Source: Paracentrotus lividus (Eukaryota > Echinodermata > Echinoidea > Camarodonta > Echinidae). Taken from it: 64,000 bases of DNA. The position numbers and the translations under genes were made by a program. Shown piece by piece: positions 11,026-20,587 of this stretch (positions are counted from its first letter, which is position 1; each line of letters begins with the position of its first letter). The notes below the pieces were generated by a model that searched no databases, was not told the origin of the DNA, and saw nothing but the letters and a program-made list of their open reading frames with translations. The stretch spans positions 109,222 to 173,221 of the forward strand of contig CALNVZ010000041.1 in NCBI GenBank assembly GCA_940671915.1. Direction: 5' to 3'.

Positions 11026-12015
11026 CTGTGTATATGATGTACACTGTTTGCCATAAAGGTGGAATATTTTTTCTGGCTCAAACGACGTTATGTTGCTCCG
11101 GCTTTAATTTCTTGATTGTGTTGGTCATCGCTTTCACTTTCCGGGATCCTGGCTATATCTTGGACGTTCCCTCAACCCTTCCCGGGAATTTTTCTTCCAA
11201 AAAGATTGCCACCCCCAGAAGATGACCTTTTTCGTCATTTTTTCTTATTTTAGGGGCCCCTTTTTGTTTACGGGACCCACCAAGGCGCCCTCAGTCTGAC
11301 CCCAAGGAAACACGTCTGAGATGGAGAGTTGGTATTGTAGCTCGACTCGTTTGTCTAGGGGAAGGGTCAAAATTCATTTTGATTTGGGTTCAACATTGAT
11401 TTTAGTCATTTTTACGGCATGGAAATTTCTATCTTCCCTAAATTGTATTGCAAAATATCAGCCAAATATAAATCAATATAAAATATCATCAGTAGTTACC
11501 ATTTACAAGCTTGTCATCAAGGCTTAAAAGAAAAAAAGGGTAAACTGGTGATAATTAAGGGTTAAAGGTTGTTTTTTATTTCTTTTGTTTTTATCATAAA
11601 GGTGGAATACAATATTCCGAATTTTCACCAATCACACTTTTTATTTCAAACCCTCCCCTAAACAAGAAACCCAAGCCTTTCCTCATTAATCTAGATTTAA
11701 CTTAAAAACCCATATAAACAGTGCACCCTAGATTAGTTTCCTGGGGGTAGGACTGAGGGGGGCTTGATTGGCCGGGTAAACAAAAAAGGGCCCCAAAAGA
11801 GAAAAACTGACAAAACTGGGCATCATGGGGGTTGACAAAACTTTTTTGGAAAAAAATCTCCGTGAATGGTTGGGGGAATGTTCAAAACATTGCCAGGGTC
11901 TAAAAAGTAAAAGCAGGGACAAACGTATTCAAGAAATTATAGCTGGAGTAAAATCATGTCGCAACATCGGCAAAAAAATATTCCATCTTTATGACGGACA
12001 GTGTATATATTGGTA
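11026..12015. mobile_element. Large foldback repeat, copy 1
   Basis: The left arm 11026-11370 (GTACACTGTTTGCCATAAAG, then TTTCACTTTCCGGGATCCTGG) is the diverged reverse complement of the right arm 11650-12015 (ending TCTTTATGACGGACAGTGTA). The loop is AT-rich. A second copy of the same structure is at 50480-51420. The frame at 11825-12052 is one arm read through and is not a gene. Confidence 0.75.
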
Positions 12016-12436
12016 TATCATCATGATGGTCCCCTTTTCCAGAAACCTCTGACCCTCCCCCTCCCCGCTCCCCGTTTCGCATAAGGCTACGTAACTAGTA
12101 GACCATTTCAAGTCACTGTATGTATTGAGAAAATTTTCAGCTCGCGATTTGCGCTCGCATATTATGATAACAACTAAAATTCGATAATATATATTATGTA
12201 TATATATGTGTGTATATACATTATATTACATCATGACAGTCCCCCTTTTTAGAACCTATCAAAACCACCACACCCTCAAAAATCACAATTTATGTGTCAC
12301 CTTTTTGGAAATAGGACATTTCGACGATCACCTCCCTCCCCCTATCGCCACAACCAATCGACACCTTTAGTGATATCAATAAATCGCTGTGTCATAAAAA
12401 TGATACGGTACGTACCTGCCCTGCACCGAACGAATA
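12016..12436. other. No gene seen; (TA)-rich tract at 12185-12230
   Basis: AT-rich sequence with TATATA/TGTATATA tracts and the CTCGCG-TTTGCGCTCGC phrase seen elsewhere in the window. Confidence 0.5.
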
Positions 12437-12473
12437 ATGGCGGAGCGTAGTGAAGGCCTGCTGCATATAACTG
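12437..12473 (+). CDS. Candidate exon 1 of a tiny two-exon gene
   Basis: ATGGCGGAGCGTAGTGAAGG begins 12 codons (MAERSEGLLHIT plus one base) that run into GGTAAATC, a donor in phase 1. The exon pairs with 12633-12730. Neither part is recognised. The intervening 159 bp is a multiple of three and has no in-frame stop, so the unspliced frame also reads through as 97 codons. Confidence 0.25.
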
Positions 12474-12632
12474 GTAAATCCAAGCATAGGTTGCGTACGA
12501 TATGTCAATTCGCATACAAACATACATGTAACATGAACCGGGCTGAAGTAGTTCCGGTACGTGAACCTGTATATATGGAAATATCCCTACTTGCTGGCCC
12601 CAATCTATCAAACATGTATGTTCTATTTACAG

Positions 12633-12730
12633 GTGATGAGGTCATTGTTAGACGGGTAGAAACTGGTAACAGCAAGGACACTCAGTTCCACAACCGTAGA
12701 AAGAGAGAGGTCAAAGTCTCCGGGTTATAA
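12633..12730 (+). CDS. Candidate terminal exon of a tiny two-exon gene
   Basis: Preceded by TATGTTCTATTTACAG, a good acceptor. It reads in phase 1 as DEVIVRRVETGNSKDTQF, then a basic stretch HNRRKREVKVSGL and a TAA. The joined product would be 44 residues, small and basic, with no known domain. A poly-A run starts 30 bp downstream, which might mark a transcript-derived end or be only simple sequence. It could equally be a fragment of a larger gene. Confidence 0.25.
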
Positions 12731-12760
12731 TAATACTTGTTCCATGTATAACATAAAAAG

Positions 12761-12761
<1 letters not shown>

Positions 12762-12818
<57 letters not shown>
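12762..12818. repeat. Poly-A run over 50
   Basis: Almost pure A tract just after the candidate stop codon at 12728. Confidence 0.95.
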
Positions 12819-12820
<2 letters not shown>

Positions 12821-13184
12821 AACACTACACTTCAAAGTGCATTTTGTAATAGCAAGGATTATAGTAGGAAAACAAAACATGGACACTATCGGCGCTCAAG
12901 TTATTTGGTATATATGCGTATGATTATATCACACTGGGTGGCGCAAAAACCGACCTTTTAAATAGGTGGGGGTATTTTGAGGGACGGGAATTATTATTTG
13001 TGTAGAAATTATTATGACAATAAAAAATCGAAAATATGTAATGCTTCAGTGAGAACTACCTACTTTTCCAAATTAAGGACACACAAATAAGACTGCGCAG
13101 GTCACTTTTATTCAGCAGAACTTGGCTACTCTTTTATATTGACAGCCAGGGGCCAACAACAGCATACATCAGCTATCAAAGAAA

Positions 13185-13345
13185 ATGTCAGAAATAAGCG
13201 TCAATCATTAGTGCTTCAGATGAGTCCTTTTTAAGAGGTTGGATGGGTGCCAGTTGAATTTTGTGGATAACTTATTTCATGGTGTAAGAACCAGGAACCG
13301 GAAGACGTGAAAAAAAATATGTTGTCTCATTCCAGACTGATTTTA
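13185..13345. repeat. Inverse copy of the repeat at 4720-4870
   Basis: Reverse-complement match to 4720-4870, including CCAGTTGAATTT, GTAAGAACCAGGAACCGGAAG and GTCTCATTCCAG. Confidence 0.6.
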
Positions 13346-13355
13346 GAAAATGCAA

Positions 13356-13760
13356 CTGAAGAATATTTATATAATATTGACTGGCCGTGAGGGAGATACC
13401 GCAGATATTTCCCAAACAAGTCTCATATTGCCTCGAGTCGAAGACGAGTGCAGTATGGGTCTCGTGAGGGAAATATAGGAGGTATCTCCCGGAGGTTAAG
13501 CCAGTCAATATTATTATTATTACCTGTTAACCTCAATTAGCCACATTTTAAAGAGAATAAAATAAGTTTGCTTGATTTAAACTGGGTATTTGTCGTGGGA
13601 GGTTTTCTTTTCTTTGTTTTTTTTTCAGCATTCTGTGTTGAACCATTGTGACGTAGTTATTCAGGCGCGTAGTATGTTTTTTTTATGATGCTAAACCATT
13701 GTGACGCAATAATGTTTCTGTGCGTATCCATTATCTTACTCTTTGTACCTTAACGCGCAT
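13356..13760. repeat. Direct-duplicated hairpin repeat, copy 1
   Basis: This holds a 150-bp hairpin (13364-13515) with ends AATATTGACTGGC and GCCAGTCAATATT and inner inverse words GAGGGAGATACC/GGTATCTCCC. Downstream unique-looking sequence (AACCATTGTGACGCAATAATG) is shared with copy 2 at 13985-14355. Confidence 0.75.
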
Positions 13761-13794
13761 CATCTTCTTACAATTACGCGTCGGACCAGCTGAC

Positions 13795-13915
13795 CAGTGA
13801 ATATGGATATTACGGACCGGCAATTTTGTACACAAACCTAATAGGGAATCGTGGAGGACGGGTGTACGGATATTACGGCCCGTTGCCGTACAACTGAGTC
13901 ATTGTGACGTAATTT
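13795..13915. repeat. Dispersed repeat, second copy at 19425-19610
   Basis: GGATATTACGGACCGGCAATT through ATTACGGCCCGTTG and GTCATTGTGACGTA recurs at 19432-19545. Confidence 0.75.
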
Positions 13916-13984
13916 TTTTTAATCCAAATCAATTAGGCAGACAAAATACGCGCTTATATCTTGCCTCCAAAACGCCTCATACAG

Positions 13985-14355
13985 GTAATAATTATATAAT
14001 ATTGACTGGCCTTGAGGGAGATACCGCAGATATTTCTCAAACAAGTCTCATCTTGCCTCTGGTCGAAGACGAGGGCAATATGGGTCTTGTGAGGGAAATA
14101 GGTATCTCCCGAAGGTATACAGCCAGTCAGTATAAATTTTATTACCTGTTAACCCCAATTAGCCCCATTTTAAAGAGAATAAAATAAGTTTTACTTGATT
14201 TAAACTGGGCATTTGTCGTGGGATTTTTTTTTGTTTTTGTTTTTTTTTTTTTTTCTTCAGCATTCTGAGTTGAACCATTGTGACGCAATAATGCTTCTGT
14301 GCGTATTCACTGTCTTACTCTTTGTTAACGCGCATCATCTACCTACAATTACGCG
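13985..14355. repeat. Direct-duplicated hairpin repeat, copy 2
   Basis: Repeats 13356-13760 with the same hairpin (ATATTGACTGGCC ... GCCAGTCAGTAT) and the following GTGACGCAATAATG stretch. Confidence 0.75.
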
Positions 14356-14357
14356 TA

Positions 14358-14821
14358 GGGTTTCACAGCGGTAAATATTTCCCCCTTGACTCGTGTGTTA
14401 ATTTTAGATTTCGAAACGTTAGCAGAGAAAAGGGTGAAAATTGGGCTAACTAATGTCTAGTAGTAATTTAAAGACAATTTACTCATCTTCTCACTGTTGG
14501 TCTCAAAACATAGGCATAGCCAGCTCGATTTTTCATTAAACAAGAAAATATAGCGCCCTCTCGCGGACACTGTTGGATAGGAAGTTGGATGCAGTAAATT
14601 GGCTTCTACATTCACGCTCGTCATATAGTTCCAAAAAAACTGCCTAGATATTTCCCAATTTTGTGCAAAGAGTGTCCAAGTCTTGCTTTCATGGGAATCG
14701 GTGTCATTAAACCAATCAAATTAAAACATTTTCGTCAATCTGGCGTTTGAAATTAGCTATTTTGTCTTTGGGTTGGCTTGCACTCACATTTTTGGTGTCT
14801 TCGAAGTAATTAGGCCTGTTA
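14358..14821. mobile_element. About 465-bp short-TIR repeat, copy 1
   Basis: Starts GGTTTCACAGCGGTAAATAT and ends in AAGTAATTAGGCCTGT. Copies 2 and 3 (16900-17371, 18940-19405) end with GTGTAACC, giving imperfect termini GGTTTCACAG/GGTTACACAG. All three share AGCGCCCTCTCGCGGACACT. Minus-strand frames of about 73 codons in copies 2 and 3 are conserved only because the repeats are alike. Confidence 0.7.
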
Positions 14822-14827
14822 AACTCT

Positions 14828-15857
14828 ATTAAGCAAATTTCCAAAATTAAGTCAATTTTTATTTCATTTATTTCAAAATAAAGAGTATTTCCTACTGAGA
14901 AGAAATATGGCATATTTTTTTTTTTAATTAAGATTAACGCAATATAGGAGATGTTAATGTACCCCCCCCTCGTATACGTCTAATTATAGGTAAATGTTCT
15001 CTACGCGGAACTAGCGTTGAAGGCGGGGGGGGGGTAGCCGAACTTTGGGGGAGGGCCGAACCGAACGGAAGCGAGACTGAGGGGTGAACATGGACACATA
15101 GATATCACAACTAGATGGTTGTTTCCTGCTCATTTTTCAGTTTGCTGAACAAATTAAGGCTTCAGCCCCCCCCCCCCCACCAATCGCTTTGATCGCGGCT
15201 CTAATGACGAATTGTTTTTGTTTCATAATCTAGCTGCCAACTAGAAGACGCAAGGATATTAAAAATGATAGACGGATGGATGACAAAAAACTTAAATGAA
15301 CATTTATTAACTAGAGTGTAAGAAGAGAGAGAGAGAGTGGGGGGGGCTGGTAAGAGACGGTAAAACACTGGAAGAACGAAAAAGGACAGTAATAGAGAAG
15401 TTGTGCTTTTGGTGGGGCGGGGGGGGGGGGGAGGGCGTGTGCGAGGACCGAGGACAGACTTAACCATTCCCAATCTTTATTTCAGCCCGACTTGGTTAAT
15501 ATGTAACATCTAATTTTTTGTTTGCGGGAGTGTCCAGGGCCTCTCATCTGGACGTTCAAACCGTCTAGAAGGGCGGACGGAAAGGGGGGGGGGGTAGACG
15601 AGATGAAGATCAAGGCCTATTTAAATTGCGCTTCATCACAAACTAAGGGCCAGGGGTCGAAGGGGGGGGGGGCTGAGAATGAAACACGGGGAAAACCATT
15701 ATGATAACAAAACAACTTTGCTAAACTTATTTTTCTTTAAATATTTATCAATTAAAAGGTGTAAAAGTCTCACATTAAAGTTTAATCGTTCTAAAAGGCT
15801 ATCAAGCTGTTTCTTCAACATTAGGTCTATTAGGGGCTGTATTTGGCTATATAAGGC
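14828..15857. repeat. 1.03-kb tandem duplication, unit A
   Basis: Aligns throughout with 15858-16899 (TTCCAAAATTAAGTCAATTT, CTGAGAAGAAATATGGCA, GCGTTGAAGGCG, AGATGAAGATCAAGGCC). Differences cluster in G, C, A and T runs and in (GA)n length. Confidence 0.85.
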
Positions 15858-16346
15858 AATTTTCCAAAATTAAGTCAATTTTATTTTCATTTATTTTCAA
15901 ATAAAGAGTATTCCTACTGAGAAGAAATATGGCAAGTTTTTTTTTTTGTTTAATTAAGATTAACGCAATATAGGAGGATTTTAATGTTACCCCCCCCCCC
16001 CTCAGTATACGGTCTAATTATAGGCAAATGTTCTCTGCGCAGAACAGCGTTGAAGGCGCGGGGGGGGGGGTTGGGAGTGGCCGAACCGAACGGAAGCAAG
16101 ACTGAGGGGTGAACAGTGACACATAGATATCACTACTAGATGTTGTTTCCTGCTCATTTTCAAGTTTGCTGAACAAATTAAGGCCTTCAGCCCCCCCCCC
16201 CCCACAATCGCTTTGATCGCGGCTCTAATGCGAATTGGTGTTTTGTTCATAATCTAGCTGCCAACCTTGAAGACGCAAGGGATATTAAAAATGATAGACG
16301 GAGTGGATGACAAAAACTTAAATGAACATTTTATTAACTAGAGTTA

Positions 16347-16377
<31 letters not shown>

Positions 16378-16899
16378 AGAGAGAGTGGGGGGGGGGGGCG
16401 GGTAAGAGACGGTAAACACTGAAAGAACGAAAAAGGACAATAATAGAGAAGTTGTGCTTTGGTGGGGCGGGGGGGGAGGGTGTGTGAGGACCGAGGACAG
16501 ACTTAACCTTCCCGATCTTTATTTCAGCCCGACTTGGTTAATTATGTAACATCTAAATTTTTGTTTGCGGAGTGTCCATTGCCTCTCATCTGGACGTTCA
16601 AAACCGTCTAAGAAAGGGGCCGGGACGGAAGGGGGGGGGGGTAGACGAGATGAAGATCAAGGCCTATTTAAATTGCGCTTCATCACAAACTAAGGCCAAG
16701 CGTCGAGGGGGGGGCTGAGAATGAAACACGGGCGGAAAACTTAATGATTAACAAAACAACTTTGCTAAACTCATTTTTTTCTTATATATTTATCAATTAA
16801 AAGGTGTAAAAGTCTCACATTAACAGTTTAATCGTTCTAAAAAGGCTATCAAGCTGTTTTCTTCAACCTTCAAGTCTATTAGGGGCTGTATTTAGCTAT
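15858..16899. repeat. 1.03-kb tandem duplication, unit B
   Basis: Second unit of the duplication. It is flanked on its right by copy 2 of the 465-bp repeat, mirroring copy 1 at the left of unit A. The mostly homopolymer differences fit either recent duplication or unmerged haplotypes with sequencing errors. Confidence 0.85.
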
Positions 16900-17371
16900 A
16901 GGTTTCACAGCGGTAAATATTTCCCCCCTTGACTCGTGTGTTAATTTTAGATTTCGAAATGTTAGCAGAGAAAAGGGTGAAAATTGGGCTAACTTTATAA
17001 TGTCTAGTAGTAATTTAAAGACAAATTACCCATCTTCTCACTGTTGGTCTCAAAACATAGGCATAGCCAGCTCGATTTTTCATTAAACAAGAAAATATAG
17101 CGCCCTCTCGCGGACACTGTTGGATAGGAAGTTGGAGGCAGTAAATTGGCTTCTACATTCACGCTCGTCATATAGTTCCAAAACAACTGCCTAGATATTT
17201 CCCATTTTGTGCAAAGAGTGTCCAAGTGTTGCTTTCCTGGGAATCGGTGTCATTAAACCAATCAAATTAATACATTTTCGTCAATTTGGCGTTTGAAATT
17301 AGTTATTTTGTCTTTGGGTTGGCTCGCACTCACATTTTTGGTGTCTTCGAAGTAATTAGGCCTGTGTAACC
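16900..17371. mobile_element. About 465-bp short-TIR repeat, copy 2
   Basis: Complete copy with ends GGTTTCACAGCGG and CCTGTGTAACC. See copy 1. Confidence 0.75.
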
Positions 17372-17619
17372 ATTACAGACACATTTTTTTTTTGCAGTGT
17401 CATGTATGTATGTATGTAATGTCGATTTGGTTTTGACTCACAATATCATAATTATACACTAGTAGATTTAACTTCAGGATAACTTTGCACAGCCCAATCT
17501 TACAAATAAGTGAACTTAAACGGAATATTTTGGCTTAAAAAGTGTTTTTTAAGTATGTATTCAGTAAATGCCAGCTATAAACGAGCTATAACAGAAGTTT
17601 TATCTTTTTAAAAATTTAG
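17372..17619 (+). other. Intron sequence before the EGF exon
   Basis: AT-rich, with a (TATG)n tract, leading to the acceptor TTTTTAAAAATTTAG at 17619. Its left part abuts the 465-bp repeat. Confidence 0.5.
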
Positions 17620-17754
17620 ATGTGGACGAATGTGCTTATGATACTGACGGATGTGACGACACAAACGGAGGTTGTACGAACTCCCCACCAGGGTCCTTTA
17701 CGTGTTCATGTAATGCTGGATATGCATTGAATGCAGACGGATTCACTTGTGACG
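17620..17754 (+). CDS. Calcium-binding EGF-like domain exon (orphan)
   Basis: A 135-bp exon bounded by AG at 17618-17619 and GT at 17755, phase 1 on both sides. It codes for a 45-residue EGF module with DVDEC at the start, six cysteines and the CxN...FxCxC pattern (CTNSPPGSFTCSC), followed by NAGYALNADGFTC. The DxDE start and the Asn after the third cysteine are the calcium-binding and hydroxylation signature. One extra Pro lies before GSF. Such exons belong to fibrillin-, fibulin- or receptor-like extracellular proteins. It lies upstream of the signal-peptide exon at 26500 and so probably belongs to a different gene, or to an alternative 5' part, whose other exons I could not find. Confidence 0.85.
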
Positions 17755-18939
17755 GTACAATTCTGTAAATAAGTATTAAATCATTGAAATAACTATTTGT
17801 CAAAACAAACCAATCGGCATGTATAATAATGTTCATTGGTGAATGTTTTGACAATCAAAATTTTTATGTAAGGCCCCAAAAGACGATGTCATTGTTAAAA
17901 ACTGCATTTAAAATTATTCATCAAAAAAGTAATTAGTATTTCTTAAATTGTACATCGAAAAAAGAGTCTCAAATGTATTGAAAATAAACATTAAAAAAGA
18001 TTATAATGGCATGAGTATCGAAAAAAAAAATATCATACAACATGAACTCTTCTTTTAAATGATTTTCTCATATGTCATTGTTAACACACCTCTCTATGGA
18101 AGGTCGATTTGATCGCGTCTCGCAGTAGGCCTATAAAAATGTGTACTTTTAATAGCTGAGTTAACGATAGCTTCGGACAGTCTTATCTTACACACACACA
18201 CACACAAAAAAAAAAAAAAAAGAAGGGAAGAAAGTAAGGCATCTTACTTGGTTAGAAGAGTTCAATAAGATGAAATTTTATCAAGGGAGCGCAAAATTTA
18301 TAAATCTTTAATTGCATTACAAAAAAACAAACCAAAAAAAAAAAAAAAAAGAAAAGATAAATTGTGGATACTGTTTTTTTATTATTTGTTAATAGAGACG
18401 TGCATGGTTACACAAAATTTGATGAACATTTTTTTTTTAAAGATATCTTGTGAATATTTACAGAAATAAAATGTAGTGGTTCAAACAAACTCTCAACCGA
18501 GGCCCTACAAGAGCCTCTACAACAGGAGGCGATCGTTTTGGCGACAAACAATCTTTTTTTCTTCTTCAAAATGTTTGTCTTGCGTTTGACTGTGTCTTCC
18601 CCCACCCCCTTTGCTTCTTTTTCTCTCTTTCTCTCTCTCTCTTACCATTGTCAGTCTTTGTTCTTGTACACTCCTATGAATCTTCATTCTAACAGTCTAT
18701 TATCACAATGCACACCAAATTCAAACGACACAACTTTGTACTTACAAGCAAAAAAGCAATGCTCTCTGCCTGATTTTAACCATCGATCTTTAGTATGATG
18801 GTCGACCGCTCTATCAATGAGCCACTGATGATGAGATGGTTGAAAGGTGTTAGTTGGATGATAAGTCTAACACTTCAATCATGCTGCCACAAGGTGGCGC
18901 TATAATTAATACTTTGACATATATGCTACCAGAGCATTA
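17755..18939. other. No gene seen; simple tracts
   Basis: Intron or intergenic AT-rich DNA with (CA)n-(A)n at 18190-18222, A-runs at 18335-18350 and a (TC)n tract at 18620-18645. GGAGGCGATCGTTTTGGCGAC at 18516 resembles the terminus of the 850-bp TIR family at 32489, but nothing else there matches. Confidence 0.5.
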
Positions 18940-19405
18940 GGTTTCACAGCGGTAAATATTTCCCCCTTGACTCGTGTCTTAATTTTAGATTTCGAAACGT
19001 TAGCAGAGAAAAGGGTAAAAATTGGGCTAACTAATGCCTAGTAGTAATTTAAAGACAATTTACTCATCTTCTCACTGTTGGTCTCAAAACATAGGCATAG
19101 CCAGCTCAATTTTTCATTAAACAAGAAAATATAGCGCCCTCTCGCGGACACTGTTGGATAGGAAGTTGGAGGCAGTAAATTGGCTTCTACATTCACGCTC
19201 GTCATATAGTTCCAAAACAACTGCCTAGATATTTCCCATTTTGTGCAAAGAGTGTCCAAGTCTTGCTTTCCTGGGAATCGGTGTCATTAAACCAATCAAA
19301 TTAATACATTTTCGTCAATCTGGCGTTTGAAATTAGCTATTTTGTCTTTGGGTTGGCTTGCACTCACATTTTTGGTGTCTTCGAAGTAATTAGGCCTGTG
19401 TAACC
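18940..19405. mobile_element. About 465-bp short-TIR repeat, copy 3
   Basis: Ends GGTTTCACAGCGG and CCTGTGTAACC, matching copies at 14358 and 16900 throughout. Confidence 0.75.
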
Positions 19406-19424
19406 GTAGGACCCCCGACCAGAC

Positions 19425-19610
19425 AAAATATGGATATTACGGACCGGCAATTTTGTACACAAACCCAACAGGGAATCACGGAGGAGGGGAGTATGGATAT
19501 TACGGCCCGTTGTGGTACAACTTATTCATTGTGACGTATTTTTTGTTGACCGGATCAATTAGGCAGACAAAATATGCGCTATATCTTGTCTCCAAAATGC
19601 CTCATACAGG
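19425..19610. repeat. Second copy of the repeat at 13795-13915
   Basis: ATGGATATTACGGACCGGCAA and ATTACGGCCCGTTG recur, followed by a shared AATTAGGCAGACAAAATA stretch and CCTCATACAGGTAATAAT. Confidence 0.7.
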
Positions 19611-20529
19611 TAATAATGTGATGTATTGTGCGCGCGTTAATATGCAGCCAATACTGCGCACCAGAATTTTGCACAATGTACAGAATGCACATCGGGTTTT
19701 CATTTTTTTTTAATTTTTTTTTATAGAATATACGTCCCAGACTTTCAGTGATAAAAGCGAGAGCGAACTGACTAACACACTCATTGACTATACGTTAGAA
19801 ATAGCTAGTCTTAAAATATACCTTTTGAGAAAACAATTAACAATATAGATTATACGTTAGCCAAAATCCAATTTGTATTGGGAAACTAAAATATGTTTGA
19901 GGGGAAAAGTATTTGTTTTCCTACTTGGAAACGTATTGCTGATTGTGGTGTGAATTCATTGACTAGTGAAAATTAATTCAAATGTTCCTTTATTATAAGA
20001 CTACACTGCTCAGGATGTTGCATTATTGGTTAAGAATCAGGGCAGAATTGAGTAGTTGAGGACTTGAGGTGGTGCTATACAAGGTTGCTGGTTCTTATTG
20101 GCTTTAAATAATAAACAATTAAAACATCAATGATTATTCAGAAAAGGTAAAATGTTATTGTGATTATTGTGTAATGTGTTTCTGGTCTGGGTGCGTGTGT
20201 GATTATGTGCGTGTGTAAGGGAGGAGAAGTGTGTGTGTGTGTATGCGTGTGTGGAGAGGATGTGAGTGGGTATGTGTGTAGGCCAACACGTATTATGTTA
20301 ACATTTGTATCAATCTTCATTCATCCACTTTGCACAATTGAAATTTTGAAGTATTCCATAAAAATGTTTGTTATTAAATCATGCTTGCAAAGATCTAAAT
20401 AAAGAAATAAAAATAAAAAACGGTAGTAAAAAATGCTTGCTCTATCAAAACATATCATGAAACTACGCTTTAATGTTCATGCTTCATACAAGACAACCTC
20501 CAAATAAGTGGAATTTTCGTTTCACTCAC
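19611..20529. other. No gene seen; (GT)n-rich tract at 20190-20285
   Basis: AT-rich sequence with a TGTGTGTG-rich block; frames through it on both strands are simple-sequence artefacts. Confidence 0.5.
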
Positions 20530-20535
20530 TTTGTA

Positions 20536-20553
20536 TTATCAATATTATTATTA

Positions 20554-20587
<34 letters not shown>
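20536..20587. repeat. (ATT)n microsatellite, 3' junction of the R4/Dong-like element
   Basis: About 14 ATT/GTT units. It directly follows the 3' end of the minus-strand retrotransposon; the matching tract lies at its 5' end. Confidence 0.9.

Noticed and set aside
12140..12180. CTCGCG-TTTGCGCTCGC phrase as a regulatory site
   Set aside because: Variants recur in several dispersed repeats (near 125, 230, 37275), so it is repeat sequence.
18516..18560. GGAGGCGATCGTTTTGGCGAC as another copy of the 850-bp TIR element
   Set aside because: Only about 20 bases match; no further internal or terminal sequence of that element follows.
17004..19259. Identical 73-codon minus-strand frames at 17004-17225 and 19038-19259
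   Set aside because: They lie in copies of the 465-bp repeat; their likeness reflects repeat copies, and copy 1 does not keep the frame open.
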